DNA from: CAYVQA01 sp045119035
Lineage (GTDB): Bacteria; Bacillota_I; Bacilli_A; ML615J-28; CAG-313
NCBI GenBank assembly: GCA_045119035.1
Contig: JBGVCU010000060.1
Span: 1-64,000, forward strand
Direction: 5' to 3'
DNA length: 64,000 bases
The notes below the pieces were generated by a model that saw only the letters and a program-made list of their open reading frames with translations, did not search any database and had not been told where the DNA came from. The first letter of the stretch is position 1. Every line of letters begins with the position of its first letter. This document shows positions 17,639-27,133 of the stretch, one piece after another. Made by a program: the position numbers and the translations under genes.

Positions 17639-18151
17639 ATGGATTTAAAAAATTATATTGCAGCAGTACAAGATTTTCCTAAAGAAGGAATTTTGTTTAG
17701 AGATATTACTCCACTTATGGCAAATGGAGAAGCATTTAAAGAAGCATGTAATCAAATGACTGAATTTGCTAAAGCTAAAAATGCTACAGTTATTGTAGGA
17801 CCTGAGTCAAGAGGATTTATTTTTGGATGCCCAGTTGCTACAAATTTAAATATCGGATTTATTCCTATTCGTAAACCAAATAAACTTCCTCGTGAAGTAA
17901 TCACTAAAGCATATGATTTAGAGTATGGTTCAAATACTTTATGTATGCATAAAGATGCAATTAAACCTGGTGACAAAGTAGTTATTATTGATGATTTACT
18001 TGCAACAGGAGGAACAGTTGCAGCAACTGTAGACTTAGTTAAACAACTTGGAGGAGAAGTTGTTGGAGCATGTTTTTTAATTGAACTTGTTGATTTAAAC
18101 GGTAGAAAAGTTTTAGAAGGGTTAGATGTACACACTCTTTTAAAATATTAA
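17639..18151 (+). CDS. apt: Adenine phosphoribosyltransferase
   Basis: Apt salvages adenine with PRPP to AMP. The 170-aa protein shows the family features: DFPKEGILFRDITPL near the N-terminus, GPESRGFIFGCPVA, RKPNKLPREV and the PRPP loop VVIIDDLLATGGT (about 117-129). Length is standard. It precedes relA by 30 nt, the same arrangement as in B. subtilis, linking purine salvage with (p)ppGpp metabolism. Confidence 0.97.
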   Translation: MDLKNYIAAVQDFPKEGILFRDITPLMANGEAFKEACNQMTEFAKAKNATVIVGPESRGFIFGCPVATNLNIGFIPIRKPNKLPREVITKAYDLEYGSNTLCMHKDAIKPGDKVVIIDDLLATGGTVAATVDLVKQLGGEVVGACFLIELVDLNGRKVLEGLDVHTLLKY

Positions 18152-18181
18152 TAATATATTTTATAGAAAGGATGTTAATGT

Positions 18182-20371
18182 ATGGATGAAAAAGTAACTT
18201 TTGAGAAGTTAATTACTAACGTCAAGACATATTTAAAAGAAGAAAAAAATATTAATTTTATAACAAAAGCTTACAATATTGCACTAAAAATGCATGAAGG
18301 TCAAATGCGTAAAAGTGGAGATCCATATGTACAACATCCACTTGAAGTAGCTTATCTATTATCTACTTTACAAGCAGGGCCACAAACTATTGCAGCAGGT
18401 CTATTGCATGATGTTTTAGAAGACACGATGATGTCAAGAGAAGAAATGATTTTAGAAATGGGTGAAGATGTTACAAATATTGTCGATGGTGTAACAAAAA
18501 TTTCTAAATTAAAATATATGACAAAAGAAAAAGCTCTTGCAACAAATCATCAAAAGATTTTACTTGCAATGGCTAAAGATATTCGTGTAGTTATGGTTAA
18601 ACTTGTAGATAGACTACATAATATGCGTACTTTAGAGTTCCATAGACCTGAAAAACAAAAAATTATTGCTAAAGAAACTTTAGATCTATATGCTCCTTTA
18701 GCGCATCGCTTAGGGATGTATCGTATTAAAGCAGAACTTGAAGATATCAGTTTAAAATATATTTCTAAAGAACAATATGATCAAATCAGTGAAGCAGTCG
18801 ATACAAAGAAATCAGAACGTTATAATGATATTGATTTAATGATGTCAAAAATTACTGATTTACTTGATATACATAAGGTTCAAAATTATCAAATTAAAGG
18901 TAGAATTAAAAATATCTATAGTATTTATAAAAAAATTGTTACTAAAAATAAAACAATGGATGATATTTATGATTTTTTAGCTTTAAGAATTATTGTAAAT
19001 ACTGTTGAAGATTGTTACAGAGTATTAGGACTTGTTCATAGTGTTTGGACACCACTTCCAGCAAGATTTAAAGACTATATAGCTGTTCCTAAACCAAACC
19101 TTTATCAATCACTTCATACAACAATTGTTGGTAATGGAGGTAAAATTTTTGAAGTTCAAATTAGAACTTATGAAATGGATAGAACAGCAGAACTAGGGGT
19201 TGCTGCACACTGGGCTTATAAAGAAAGTAATTCAAGTTATACACCTGAAAAAGAACAACTTGAAATTACTGAAAAACTAAAATGGTATAAAGATTTAAGT
19301 ACTTATGTTGAAGGTCAAAAAGAAGAAGATCCATTAGATAGTATTATAGAAGATATTTTTAATGCAAATGTTTATGTTTTTACTCCTAATGGAGATGTTC
19401 TAGATTTCCCACAAGGCTCTATGCCTCTTGATTTTGCTTATCGAATTCACTCTAATATTGGTAATACAACTGTTGGTGCAATTGTAAATGGAAAAATTGT
19501 TCCACTAAATTATCAACTTAAAACAGGTGATGTTGTTTCGATTAAAACTAATAAATCAAGTGCTGGACCTACAGTTGAATGGCTTAAAAACTGTCGTACA
19601 TCACATGCAAAAAGTAAAATTAAAGCTTTCTTAAATAAAAAACAACATGATGAATTTGTTAAAAAAGGTTTTGATTTACTTGAACAAGCAGCAAAACAAA
19701 TTAATTTCAATCTAAAATCAATAGATGATAAATTAGCTAAAGAAAAACTTGGATCAAATAACGTTCGTTCTTTTGAAGACTTATGTTATGAAGTTGGTAA
19801 AGGTTCAATTTCACCACTTTCTTCACTTAATAAAATTGCAGGACTTTCTGATATTAAATTAACTGATGAAATGTTACTTGATCAATATAGTGAAGGATCA
19901 ACTAAAGTTAAAAAGATTGCAAGAAATAATAGCGGTATTATTGTTGAAGGTTTAGAAAAAGCAGGGGTTAGACTTGGTAATTGTTGTCAACCTATCAAAG
20001 GAGATAGAATTTGTGGATATGTTTCTAAAGGTAGTGGAATAGTTGTTCATAGAATTGGTTGTCCTAATATGTTACAAGCAGAACAAGAAAGACTAATTAA
20101 TGTTTATTGGGATAATGATGATATTGTTAGAAATTATCAAGTAACTCTAAAAATTTCATCACTAGATAAACGTAATGGTGTTGCGGATATGATAAATGCT
20201 TTAAACTCAACTAAAGCATCAATTGTTTCTGTTACATCTGTAAAAAATACTGCAGGTGAATGTATTACTAAATTTAAACTTCAAGTAAATGATTTAGATG
20301 ATTTAAATCATGCTATTGTTAGTTTAAATAAAATTAGCGAAATTTATCAAATTGAAAGAGTGTTTAAATAA
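18182..20371 (+). CDS. relA: Bifunctional (p)ppGpp synthetase/hydrolase
   Basis: The 729-aa Rel protein makes and degrades the stringent-response alarmone. In order it has the HD hydrolase domain (HPLEVAYLL, AAGLLHDVLEDT, intact His-Asp), the synthetase domain (YDFLALRIIV, PKPNLYQSLHTT), TGS (VYVFTPNGDVLDFPQGSMPLDFAY), a conserved-Cys region (RLGNCCQPIKGD) and a C-terminal ACT domain. All are the family's usual parts, so both activities are expected. The stop overlaps the dtd start (taATG). Confidence 0.97.
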   Translation: MDEKVTFEKLITNVKTYLKEEKNINFITKAYNIALKMHEGQMRKSGDPYVQHPLEVAYLLSTLQAGPQTIAAGLLHDVLEDTMMSREEMILEMGEDVTNIVDGVTKISKLKYMTKEKALATNHQKILLAMAKDIRVVMVKLVDRLHNMRTLEFHRPEKQKIIAKETLDLYAPLAHRLGMYRIKAELEDISLKYISKEQYDQISEAVDTKKSERYNDIDLMMSKITDLLDIHKVQNYQIKGRIKNIYSIYKKIVTKNKTMDDIYDFLALRIIVNTVEDCYRVLGLVHSVWTPLPARFKDYIAVPKPNLYQSLHTTIVGNGGKIFEVQIRTYEMDRTAELGVAAHWAYKESNSSYTPEKEQLEITEKLKWYKDLSTYVEGQKEEDPLDSIIEDIFNANVYVFTPNGDVLDFPQGSMPLDFAYRIHSNIGNTTVGAIVNGKIVPLNYQLKTGDVVSIKTNKSSAGPTVEWLKNCRTSHAKSKIKAFLNKKQHDEFVKKGFDLLEQAAKQINFNLKSIDDKLAKEKLGSNNVRSFEDLCYEVGKGSISPLSSLNKIAGLSDIKLTDEMLLDQYSEGSTKVKKIARNNSGIIVEGLEKAGVRLGNCCQPIKGDRICGYVSKGSGIVVHRIGCPNMLQAEQERLINVYWDNDDIVRNYQVTLKISSLDKRNGVADMINALNSTKASIVSVTSVKNTAGECITKFKLQVNDLDDLNHAIVSLNKISEIYQIERVFK

Positions 20372-20823
20372 TGAAAGTAATTGTTCAAAAAGTTAAACAC
20401 GCAAGCTGTGTAGTAGATAATGTAACCGTTAGTAAAATTAATCATGGATATTTATTGTTAGTTAGTTTTACATATGGTGATTCAATTAATGAAATTAATA
20501 AAATGGCAAAAAAGATTGCTAATTTAAGAATTTTTGAAGATGAAAATCAAAAACTAAATAAAAGTATTATCGATGTTAAAGGACAAATATTATCTATTTC
20601 ACAATTTACTTTATACGCAGATCCTTATAATGGTAATAGACCTTCTTTTACTGAGTGTTTAAGAGGTGATTTGGCTAATCCATTATATGAAAAATTTAAT
20701 GAAATTCTAAATAATGAATATCATATTGAAACATTACCTGGAGTTTTTGGTGCTGAAATGCATTTAATTACAGAACTTGATGGTCCTGTAACAATTAATC
20801 TTGAATTTAAGGAGGTACGCTAG
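20371..20823 (+). CDS. dtd: D-aminoacyl-tRNA deacylase
   Basis: Dtd hydrolyses D-amino acids and glycine mischarged on tRNA. The 150-aa protein has the catalytic SQFTLYAD motif and the cross-subunit Gly-cisPro motif in DGPVTINLE. It overlaps relA by one base and the following gene by one base, indicating tight translational coupling in apt-relA-dtd. Confidence 0.95.
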   Translation: MKVIVQKVKHASCVVDNVTVSKINHGYLLLVSFTYGDSINEINKMAKKIANLRIFEDENQKLNKSIIDVKGQILSISQFTLYADPYNGNRPSFTECLRGDLANPLYEKFNEILNNEYHIETLPGVFGAEMHLITELDGPVTINLEFKEVR

Positions 20824-22520
20824 TGAATACTCGCCTATTATTATTAGATTTTTTTCATGAATATCTAAAAGAACAAGGCGTAACACAAGCGTCCTTTTGT
20901 TATTTAGATCGAAAATATAAAAATAACTTATCAAAATTTTTCTATAACGAAGAATATCTTAATATTTATCATGTAAAAGCCCCAAGAGTATTTAACAAAA
21001 GATACGAATATATTCAAAATATTGAATCAATTTTAGATTTTGTTTTAGAATTACAATCAGATATAACATTAGATTATAATAATTTAGATAATTTAACTAA
21101 AGATGTTTATTATTTAAAATCATTAAAAAACATTCAATTTAAATATCTTCATATTAAATATATTAATACATCTGAAAACTATACAGGAGTATTGTTCTTA
21201 TATAGTAATCAAAATTCAATTAATTTATTAAATAAAGATATTAATAAAATTTTTAAACAAATTATTGAATCAGAAGAAGAGAGTCTTTTTAATGATTTAA
21301 ATAATTTAGTAGTTAAATATACGAAAAATTATCTTATAGAAAATGATAATGGTATTTATTTAAGTGAAGAACTAAAAACTTTATTTAAATTAAATAGTAA
21401 CTTTTATGATATATCTAATAAAAAATACCCTCAAATAGTAATAAAAATAAATGAATTTAAGAAAACATTAAATGTTATTTGTTCTGAAAAGTTAATTGAT
21501 TCAAATATTACTTTCTTTAATGATATTAAAATAAATAATAATCTTTCTTTAAGATCGATTAATGATTTATTAATTAATAAAATAAATGATCATTTTACAC
21601 TTCTTTATTTAGAAAATATTTCCGAAAAAGGTTTTGATTATTTAAACTATATTGATATTTTAAAAGAAAACTTAAGTAAGAATTTAATAGATTCTTATCA
21701 TTTATATGATATAAATGATGGTGTTGTTGTAATTATTAACGGTTTAATTGAATTATCAATTTTAGAAAAGATTAAATTAAGTCTTTTAAAACAAATAGAT
21801 GATCTTAAAATTATTTATCTAAATACAGCTTATGATATAAATAAAAATATTAATTTAAATCTTGTATTAGATTATTTGAAAAATAATGATACATTTTCAA
21901 AACAATTATTTAAAGAATATTATAAAGCATATTGTGAAGTAAGTTTTATTAGTGAGACTAACGTTATTGATAAAAATATTTTTAATTCATTTGATAGTGT
22001 TTTAATGGGTAAATATTTTGGATATGAACATTTAGAGTTATTAAATAATCAAAAATTAAATTATTATTTAAAATCTTCAAAAGAAGTTTTAAATAAAGGG
22101 GTTGAAGAAGAGTGTGATAGTATCTATTTAAAAGTTACTTACCAAAGCTTTAAATCAAAAAAGATATGGTATCAACTTAATAAAATAAAAGCAAATAATA
22201 AAGTTATTATACTTAGTGAAATAGAAATAACATCAAAAACAGAGTTTGATCGTTTTCTTCAAGTGATTGATCATCTTCATGAAATTAATTTTAATATTTA
22301 TTTTGATTCGTCTGTGTATTGTAATATTATGATGAGTAATTTAATTAATTTATATGAAGGTATTTATGTTGAAAACTATGAAATGTCATTAGGATATGAT
22401 GAAGAAGATAATTTATTTCAAAACATTATTGTTTTCTATTTAAAGAATAATAAGAAAATTATTTTAAATCAAGAAGAAGTAACTGATTTTGAACATCCAA
22501 ATATTTATTATATTAAATAA
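20823..22520 (+). CDS. Unrecognised protein, possible degenerate GAF-GGDEF-EAL relic
   Basis: The 565-aa soluble, Asn/Leu/Ile/Lys-rich protein has no close family I can name. Three parts can be discerned. Residues about 1-160 could be a GAF-like sensor (YLHIKYINTSENYTGVLFLYSNQNS). Residues about 245-350 follow a GGDEF-like rhythm (FTLLYLENISEKG...YHLYDINDGVVVIIN) with DINDG where GGDEF would be. Residues about 430-560 resemble an EAL barrel half (VIILSEIEITSKTEFDRFLQVIDHL, FNIYFDSSVYCN, YEGIYVENYE) with metal and catalytic residues missing. If correct, it would bind rather than turn over nucleotides. GTG start 20823 with SD ggaggt, overlapping the dtd stop. Confidence 0.45.
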   Translation: MNTRLLLLDFFHEYLKEQGVTQASFCYLDRKYKNNLSKFFYNEEYLNIYHVKAPRVFNKRYEYIQNIESILDFVLELQSDITLDYNNLDNLTKDVYYLKSLKNIQFKYLHIKYINTSENYTGVLFLYSNQNSINLLNKDINKIFKQIIESEEESLFNDLNNLVVKYTKNYLIENDNGIYLSEELKTLFKLNSNFYDISNKKYPQIVIKINEFKKTLNVICSEKLIDSNITFFNDIKINNNLSLRSINDLLINKINDHFTLLYLENISEKGFDYLNYIDILKENLSKNLIDSYHLYDINDGVVVIINGLIELSILEKIKLSLLKQIDDLKIIYLNTAYDINKNINLNLVLDYLKNNDTFSKQLFKEYYKAYCEVSFISETNVIDKNIFNSFDSVLMGKYFGYEHLELLNNQKLNYYLKSSKEVLNKGVEEECDSIYLKVTYQSFKSKKIWYQLNKIKANNKVIILSEIEITSKTEFDRFLQVIDHLHEINFNIYFDSSVYCNIMMSNLINLYEGIYVENYEMSLGYDEEDNLFQNIIVFYLKNNKKIILNQEEVTDFEHPNIYYIK

Positions 22521-22556
22521 TAAGTCATTTTATTTTTAAAAAAGGGTTGTTTTTGG

Positions 22557-22562
22557 TATAAT
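22557..22562 (+). promoter_or_regulatory. Extended -10 element before the large-ectodomain membrane protein gene
   Basis: TGGTATAAT with TATAAT at 22557-22562, 27 bp before the start. No good -35 is seen. Confidence 0.5.
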
Positions 22563-22588
22563 ATAAAAAGATATGGAGATATAAAAGT

Positions 22589-24154
22589 ATGAAAAAGTTT
22601 TTTAAATCAATTTTAAATGGTATAAAATATATTGTTTGTCCAAGAACAACTCATAAAATTTCTGGAATGAGTATGTTGTTTGGTCTTGCAATCTTTTTTG
22701 CGTGTTTTTATTTATCAATGAGTTCATCTAATTGGACTGTTGAAAAATACGTAAATAATTCTATTGGAGGTAGTTATTTCTTATTAACTGAAGATAAGAC
22801 TTTTACAGTTGTTGAAGGAGATAGCGTACTTCCTACTTTAGAATATAAAAAAGATTATTCTGGAAACTATTTATATGCAAAAGTTAAAAGCTTACCTGTT
22901 GCGGATAAATATGTTTATGATACAAAAATTAAAGATAATCATGGTAAAGTAACTAATGTAAAATTTGTTTATGAACTAGATTATTTAGAAGAAACTACTA
23001 CATCAACTGAAGAACAAATTATTCCTGATAAATATCTTGGAACTTATTCATTCTTACTTGATAATGAAGAAAAAGTTCTTCAAATTGCAAAAAATGGAGT
23101 AGGTTTCTATAATGGAACTGAACTTGAGTTTGTTAAAGTTGATGAAACTTCAATTAAGGCAACATCTGATGATTTTACAGTGATTGTTAGCATTGAAGAT
23201 AATAAAGTTAAAATTAATATTAATAATGTAATTATTACAACATATACTAAAGAAGAAAATAGCGCTACATTCAAACATTTTGATTTAGATAAATATTATC
23301 ATGAACATGATGGATATAATGAAGTTGAAAATGATTTAGTAGTTATTTATACTAGAAATATTATTTATTATCTATTTAATCGTGGATTTACTAGCGATGT
23401 TTTAGAAGATAGTGATATTTACGCAAACTTTATTACATTAACAACTGCTGATGGTGGTTTAGAAAATGATGTATTTGATTATTTCTTACCAGCAAATAGT
23501 ATTGAAGCTCAAGCAGATCCAACTACATGGAAGACTCCTGCATCAAGAAACGATGTATATAAAAATGGTGATTTAGAAGTTAAACCATATGATAGAATTA
23601 CTTCAAGTATGCAACGTTTATTCAAATATAATGTACCTCTAATTAGTTATAACTATGTTGAAACAGGTACTGAATATAAAGAAATTACTGGAATAAATCC
23701 AATTAAAGTTGTTGAAGAATTTAGTTTATTCCACATTGTTAGTTGGGGTGAATCTATTAATTATCAAACTTCTTGTCAAAAAGGTATTCCATTTGGTATT
23801 ATGATTCCGCTTTTATGTGTTGTATTCTCTTGGATTATTTCTAGAAAACGTGGTAACTTAAAATTATTCAAAGAATACTTCAATGTCGCAGCAATCAGCT
23901 TTATTCCAGTTGCGCTTCTTGAATTTATTCTTGGATTCTTCTTACAATATACAATTTTCATTTACTTCTTAGTTGTATTACAAATTGGTGTTTATATTTT
24001 CTATATTTACCGTATAAATACACATAAGATTGTAGAAGAAGCACCTACTGTTGTATCAAATCAAACATTAAATGTTGAAAATTCAACTGTAGTTGAAGAA
24101 ACAAAACCACAAGAAGAAAAAACAGAAGAAGAAAATCCAAATATGATTGGATAA
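22589..24154 (+). CDS. Membrane protein of unknown function with large extracytoplasmic domain
   Basis: I do not recognise this 521-aa protein. One membrane segment (about 27-46) is followed by some 350 polar residues that should lie outside the cytoplasm. Three C-terminal membrane segments follow (about 396-413, 430-450, 455-477), with a Glu/Thr/Val-rich cytoplasmic tail. The ectodomain contains an internal strand-rich section (KYLGTYSFLLDNEEKVLQIAKNGVGFY) suggesting beta structure. The gene directly precedes spoIIIAH, but a hairpin separates them. The topology has a general resemblance to DUF1189-type proteins; no assignment is made. Confidence 0.7.
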   Translation: MKKFFKSILNGIKYIVCPRTTHKISGMSMLFGLAIFFACFYLSMSSSNWTVEKYVNNSIGGSYFLLTEDKTFTVVEGDSVLPTLEYKKDYSGNYLYAKVKSLPVADKYVYDTKIKDNHGKVTNVKFVYELDYLEETTTSTEEQIIPDKYLGTYSFLLDNEEKVLQIAKNGVGFYNGTELEFVKVDETSIKATSDDFTVIVSIEDNKVKININNVIITTYTKEENSATFKHFDLDKYYHEHDGYNEVENDLVVIYTRNIIYYLFNRGFTSDVLEDSDIYANFITLTTADGGLENDVFDYFLPANSIEAQADPTTWKTPASRNDVYKNGDLEVKPYDRITSSMQRLFKYNVPLISYNYVETGTEYKEITGINPIKVVEEFSLFHIVSWGESINYQTSCQKGIPFGIMIPLLCVVFSWIISRKRGNLKLFKEYFNVAAISFIPVALLEFILGFFLQYTIFIYFLVVLQIGVYIFYIYRINTHKIVEEAPTVVSNQTLNVENSTVVEETKPQEEKTEEENPNMIG

Positions 24155-24172
24155 TTATAGTCTAAAATTTAA

Positions 24173-24207
24173 ATTCCTGCATATTCTTATAGTGAATATG
24201 GAGGAAT
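24173..24207 (+). promoter_or_regulatory. Hairpin that buries the spoIIIAH ribosome binding site
   Basis: A 14-nt arm (24173-24186) pairs with 24194-24207 with a single mismatch. The 3' arm contains the SD ggagga (24200-24205) of spoIIIAH and is followed by tttatttt. It may act as the terminator of the upstream gene, as a translational lock on spoIIIAH, or both. Confidence 0.65.
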
Positions 24208-24213
24208 TTTATT

Positions 24214-24708
24214 TTGATTAAGAAAAGTCAATTTGCGTTAGTTTGTTTAACAATTTGTGCAGTACTAGCTGTATGGTTTATTAAATCACCGCTAGATATT
24301 GAAACTTCATTAGATAATCCTGATGTGGATTTATCAACAGGAAGATTAAACGGAATTTTAGAACTTCGAGACACTTTAAATGAACAAAGAGAAGATACTT
24401 TAGCAACTTATAATGAAATTCTTGCATCTGCAACAGCAACAATTACTGAAAAAGAAGTAGCAACTCAAAACATTAAAGATTTAAATGAAATTGCTGAGCT
24501 AGAAGTTTTAATGGAAGTTACTATTATTAATATGGGTTATGTTGATTGTTTTGTGCATTATACAAAAGATTATGTTGAAGTAACTGTTGCAGCTGATGAG
24601 TTATCTGCAAATGAAGCATTAGAAATTATCAACACTGTATATATGAATTCTGCTGATTTTGATGATGAAGTGATTGTAAAGTATCAAACAATTGAAAGCT
24701 TAAAATAA
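24214..24708 (+). CDS. spoIIIAH: SpoIIIAH-like stage III sporulation protein
   Basis: SpoIIIAH is the mother-cell half of the SpoIIQ-SpoIIIAH channel joining mother cell and forespore. The 164-aa protein has an N-terminal membrane anchor (about 7-23) and an extracellular domain of the YscJ/FliF-like SpoIIIAH type. The family pattern LRDTLNEQRE....EKEVATQNIKDLNEIAELEVLMEVTIINMGYVDCFVHYTKDYVEVTVAADEL matches well in spacing. It starts at TTG 24214 with ggagga 8 nt upstream. No other spoIIIA gene is in the neighbourhood, whereas in Bacillus it ends the spoIIIA operon. The SD lies in a hairpin. Confidence 0.87.
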   Translation: MIKKSQFALVCLTICAVLAVWFIKSPLDIETSLDNPDVDLSTGRLNGILELRDTLNEQREDTLATYNEILASATATITEKEVATQNIKDLNEIAELEVLMEVTIINMGYVDCFVHYTKDYVEVTVAADELSANEALEIINTVYMNSADFDDEVIVKYQTIESLK

Positions 24709-24757
24709 ACATTTTTTACGAGTTCAGTTTCTGGACTTGTAAAAAGTGTTTTTTTAT
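24709..24757 (+). terminator. Terminator after spoIIIAH
   Basis: A long stem between acattttttacgagttca and tggacttgtaaaaagtgt is followed by seven T. Confidence 0.88.
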
Positions 24758-24798
24758 TATTATATGTAAAAATATGTTATAATTATATTGGTGATAAT

Positions 24799-25626
24799 AT
24801 GGAATATTTTAAAATGAAAGTTTTAGAAAATTCAACAATCAATGAATTATTATTAAAACTTGGACTAGGACATCATAAAATTAATCATCTATTAAACACA
24901 AATAAAATTAAAAAATCAGCTGTTTTTTTAAAAACAAACGATTTAGTCAATATTGGAGATAACATTATAATTGATATTTCTGAATATGAAAATATCGATT
25001 ATGAACCAAGTTATTATAATTTGAATATTTTGTATGAAGATGAATATTTATTAATTATTGATAAACCTTATGATACTTTAATATATGATGATAAATTAAA
25101 TAATACTTTAGCAAATTATGTAAGATATTATTTCGAAATAAATAACATTAATCGTTCTATTAGACATGTTCATCGATTAGATAAAGAAACTACAGGTTGT
25201 ATTTTGTACGCAAAAGATATTGTTACTCATTCAGCTTTATCAAAAATGTTAGAAAAAAATGAAATAACAAGAATTTATCATGCGATTGTTGAAGGTAAAA
25301 TTAAAAAACAAGGTGTATTTAATAATCCAATAGGAAAAGATAGACATCAAAAAAACAAAATGGTTGTTTATGATAAAGGTGTATGTGCGATCACTAATTA
25401 TAAGCTTATTGAATACGATAAACAAAAAAATCAGTCGTTAGTTCAAATAAAACTTGATACTGGTCGTACTCATCAAATAAGGGTTCACTTTTCTTATAAT
25501 AAAAATCCATTAGTAGGTGATAAAATTTATAATCCAAATTATAAGGGAGAAAAATTAGAACTTGTATCTTATTCGATAGAGTTTATTCATCCTATTACTG
25601 GTAAAAATGTGTTTGTTAATGTATAA
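24799..25626 (+). CDS. RluA-family RNA pseudouridine synthase
   Basis: The 275-aa protein isomerises uridine to pseudouridine in rRNA or tRNA. The catalytic motif is HRLDKETTGC with the nucleophilic Asp, preceded by NILYEDEYLLIIDKP and followed by RTHQIRVH and LVGDKIY, all typical of the RluA/RluD class. The N-terminal 70 residues look like a reduced S4-type domain. SD ggtgat precedes ATG 24799; an alternative Met is five codons on. Target site not predictable from sequence. Confidence 0.93.
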   Translation: MEYFKMKVLENSTINELLLKLGLGHHKINHLLNTNKIKKSAVFLKTNDLVNIGDNIIIDISEYENIDYEPSYYNLNILYEDEYLLIIDKPYDTLIYDDKLNNTLANYVRYYFEINNINRSIRHVHRLDKETTGCILYAKDIVTHSALSKMLEKNEITRIYHAIVEGKIKKQGVFNNPIGKDRHQKNKMVVYDKGVCAITNYKLIEYDKQKNQSLVQIKLDTGRTHQIRVHFSYNKNPLVGDKIYNPNYKGEKLELVSYSIEFIHPITGKNVFVNV

Positions 25627-25629
25627 ACA

Positions 25630-25658
25630 TTGCAAATAATGTAAAAAAATGGTATAAT
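25630..25658 (+). promoter_or_regulatory. Promoter of the nuclease lipoprotein gene
   Basis: TTGCAA (25630-25635), 17-bp spacer, TGGTATAAT with TATAAT at 25653-25658. Confidence 0.78.
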
Positions 25659-25691
25659 TTATAGGTCTTGAAAAAATAAGGAGAACTTATA

Positions 25692-27038
25692 ATGAATAAA
25701 AAATTATTAAAAATCTTTAGTTTAGTAGCGTTACTACTATTAACATTTGTTATTTCTGGATGTGAAATGCCAGTTCCTGGACAAACTCCAGGTGTTCCTG
25801 AAAAAGTAAAACTTGATACTCCAACTAACGTTGTTGTAGACCAAGATACTTTTGAATTAACTTGGGATAACGTAAATAATGCTGAATATTATAAAGTATA
25901 TGTTTATAAAAATGATGTTTGCGTTGAAGCTATTATTGCTGAAAGTGGTTTATTCTTAGATACACTTGATTCAATTAGTGAAGGTGCATATGAAGTTTCT
26001 GTTGTTGCTTTTGGTGATTCTGAAACTACAAAAAATTCTGCTTTTTCTGATCGAGTAAGTTTTACTCTTCCTGAAAAAGTTGTAGATCCAGAAATTGTTC
26101 CACTTACAACTCCAGCAAATGTTAAAACTTCATATAATTCAACAGCAAAAACTGTTCAAGTTTCATTTACTGACAGTTCTGATTATGTTAATGTTAAAGA
26201 ATATACTGTAATTGTATACTCTGGTACAACAGATATTTTAACTACAAAAATTACAAAAAATGCAGGTACAATTGATGTATCAACATTAAGTGCTGGAACT
26301 TATACAGTAAAGGTAAGAGCAGTTTCAAATAATGTTTTATTTGAAGATTCAGCTTTATCTAATGCATCTAATTCATTTGAAATTAAATCTGAAATTCCTG
26401 ATAGTGGATTAGTTCTTACAGGTTACTATAAAAATGCAAATGGATTAACTGGTTCTGATTTAGAAAAAGCATTAAGAGATATTATGAAAAATACTCACAC
26501 TAAATATAGCAGTTATAATGATTGTAAATATCAGTTACCGAATACAGATGAAGATCCAAACAATCCAAACAATATGATTCTATTCTATACTGGTGAATCA
26601 ATTAAGAAAAGTAATGATTTAAATAATGACTGGAATAGAGAACATGTATGGGCTCAATCTTTAACTAAATATAGCGGTGGACAATGGTTTGGTACAAGCG
26701 GTGCTGGTTCTGACTTACACCATATTCGTCCTTGTGATATTGCTGTAAATTCAAGCCGTGGTAATAAGAAATTCGGTAATGAATATATTCCTACTAATGA
26801 ATATAAAGGTGATGTTGCTAGAATTATTTTCTATTTAATGATCGCTTATGATGAACCACAAAAATATAATTTAACATGGACTAATATTGCTAAATCATTA
26901 GATTTATTACTTGAATGGAATGAAATTGACCCAGTAAGTAAATTAGAAATCCAACGTAATGAACGTGTTCAAGCGTTCCAAGGTAACTATAATCCATTTA
27001 TTGATTACCCTGAATTCGCTAGAATGATTTGGGATTAA
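25692..27038 (+). CDS. Secreted endonuclease I (EndA/NucM) lipoprotein with two Fn3-like domains
   Basis: The 448-aa protein has a lipoprotein signal (FVISGC, Cys24), two fibronectin type III-like modules (about 38-130 and 138-235), and a C-terminal endonuclease I domain (about 240-448). Active-site motifs are NREHVWAQS, GSDLHHIRP and NSSRGNKKFGNE, as in NucM-type non-specific nucleases that need a divalent metal. It is probably cell-surface tethered and degrades extracellular DNA or RNA for nutrients. It has its own promoter and terminator. Confidence 0.93.
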   Translation: MNKKLLKIFSLVALLLLTFVISGCEMPVPGQTPGVPEKVKLDTPTNVVVDQDTFELTWDNVNNAEYYKVYVYKNDVCVEAIIAESGLFLDTLDSISEGAYEVSVVAFGDSETTKNSAFSDRVSFTLPEKVVDPEIVPLTTPANVKTSYNSTAKTVQVSFTDSSDYVNVKEYTVIVYSGTTDILTTKITKNAGTIDVSTLSAGTYTVKVRAVSNNVLFEDSALSNASNSFEIKSEIPDSGLVLTGYYKNANGLTGSDLEKALRDIMKNTHTKYSSYNDCKYQLPNTDEDPNNPNNMILFYTGESIKKSNDLNNDWNREHVWAQSLTKYSGGQWFGTSGAGSDLHHIRPCDIAVNSSRGNKKFGNEYIPTNEYKGDVARIIFYLMIAYDEPQKYNLTWTNIAKSLDLLLEWNEIDPVSKLEIQRNERVQAFQGNYNPFIDYPEFARMIWD

Positions 27039-27048
27039 TTAAAATATA

Positions 27049-27076
27049 AAAGCAAGGTTTAAACCTTGCTTTTTTA
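27049..27076 (+). terminator. Terminator after the nuclease lipoprotein gene
   Basis: A perfect palindrome (agcaaggttt / aaaccttgct) is followed by six T. Confidence 0.92.
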
Positions 27077-27133
27077 ATCTTTAATTTAAGAAAATAAAAA
27101 AACTCAACCATCTGGTTGAGTTATACTTCTAAA

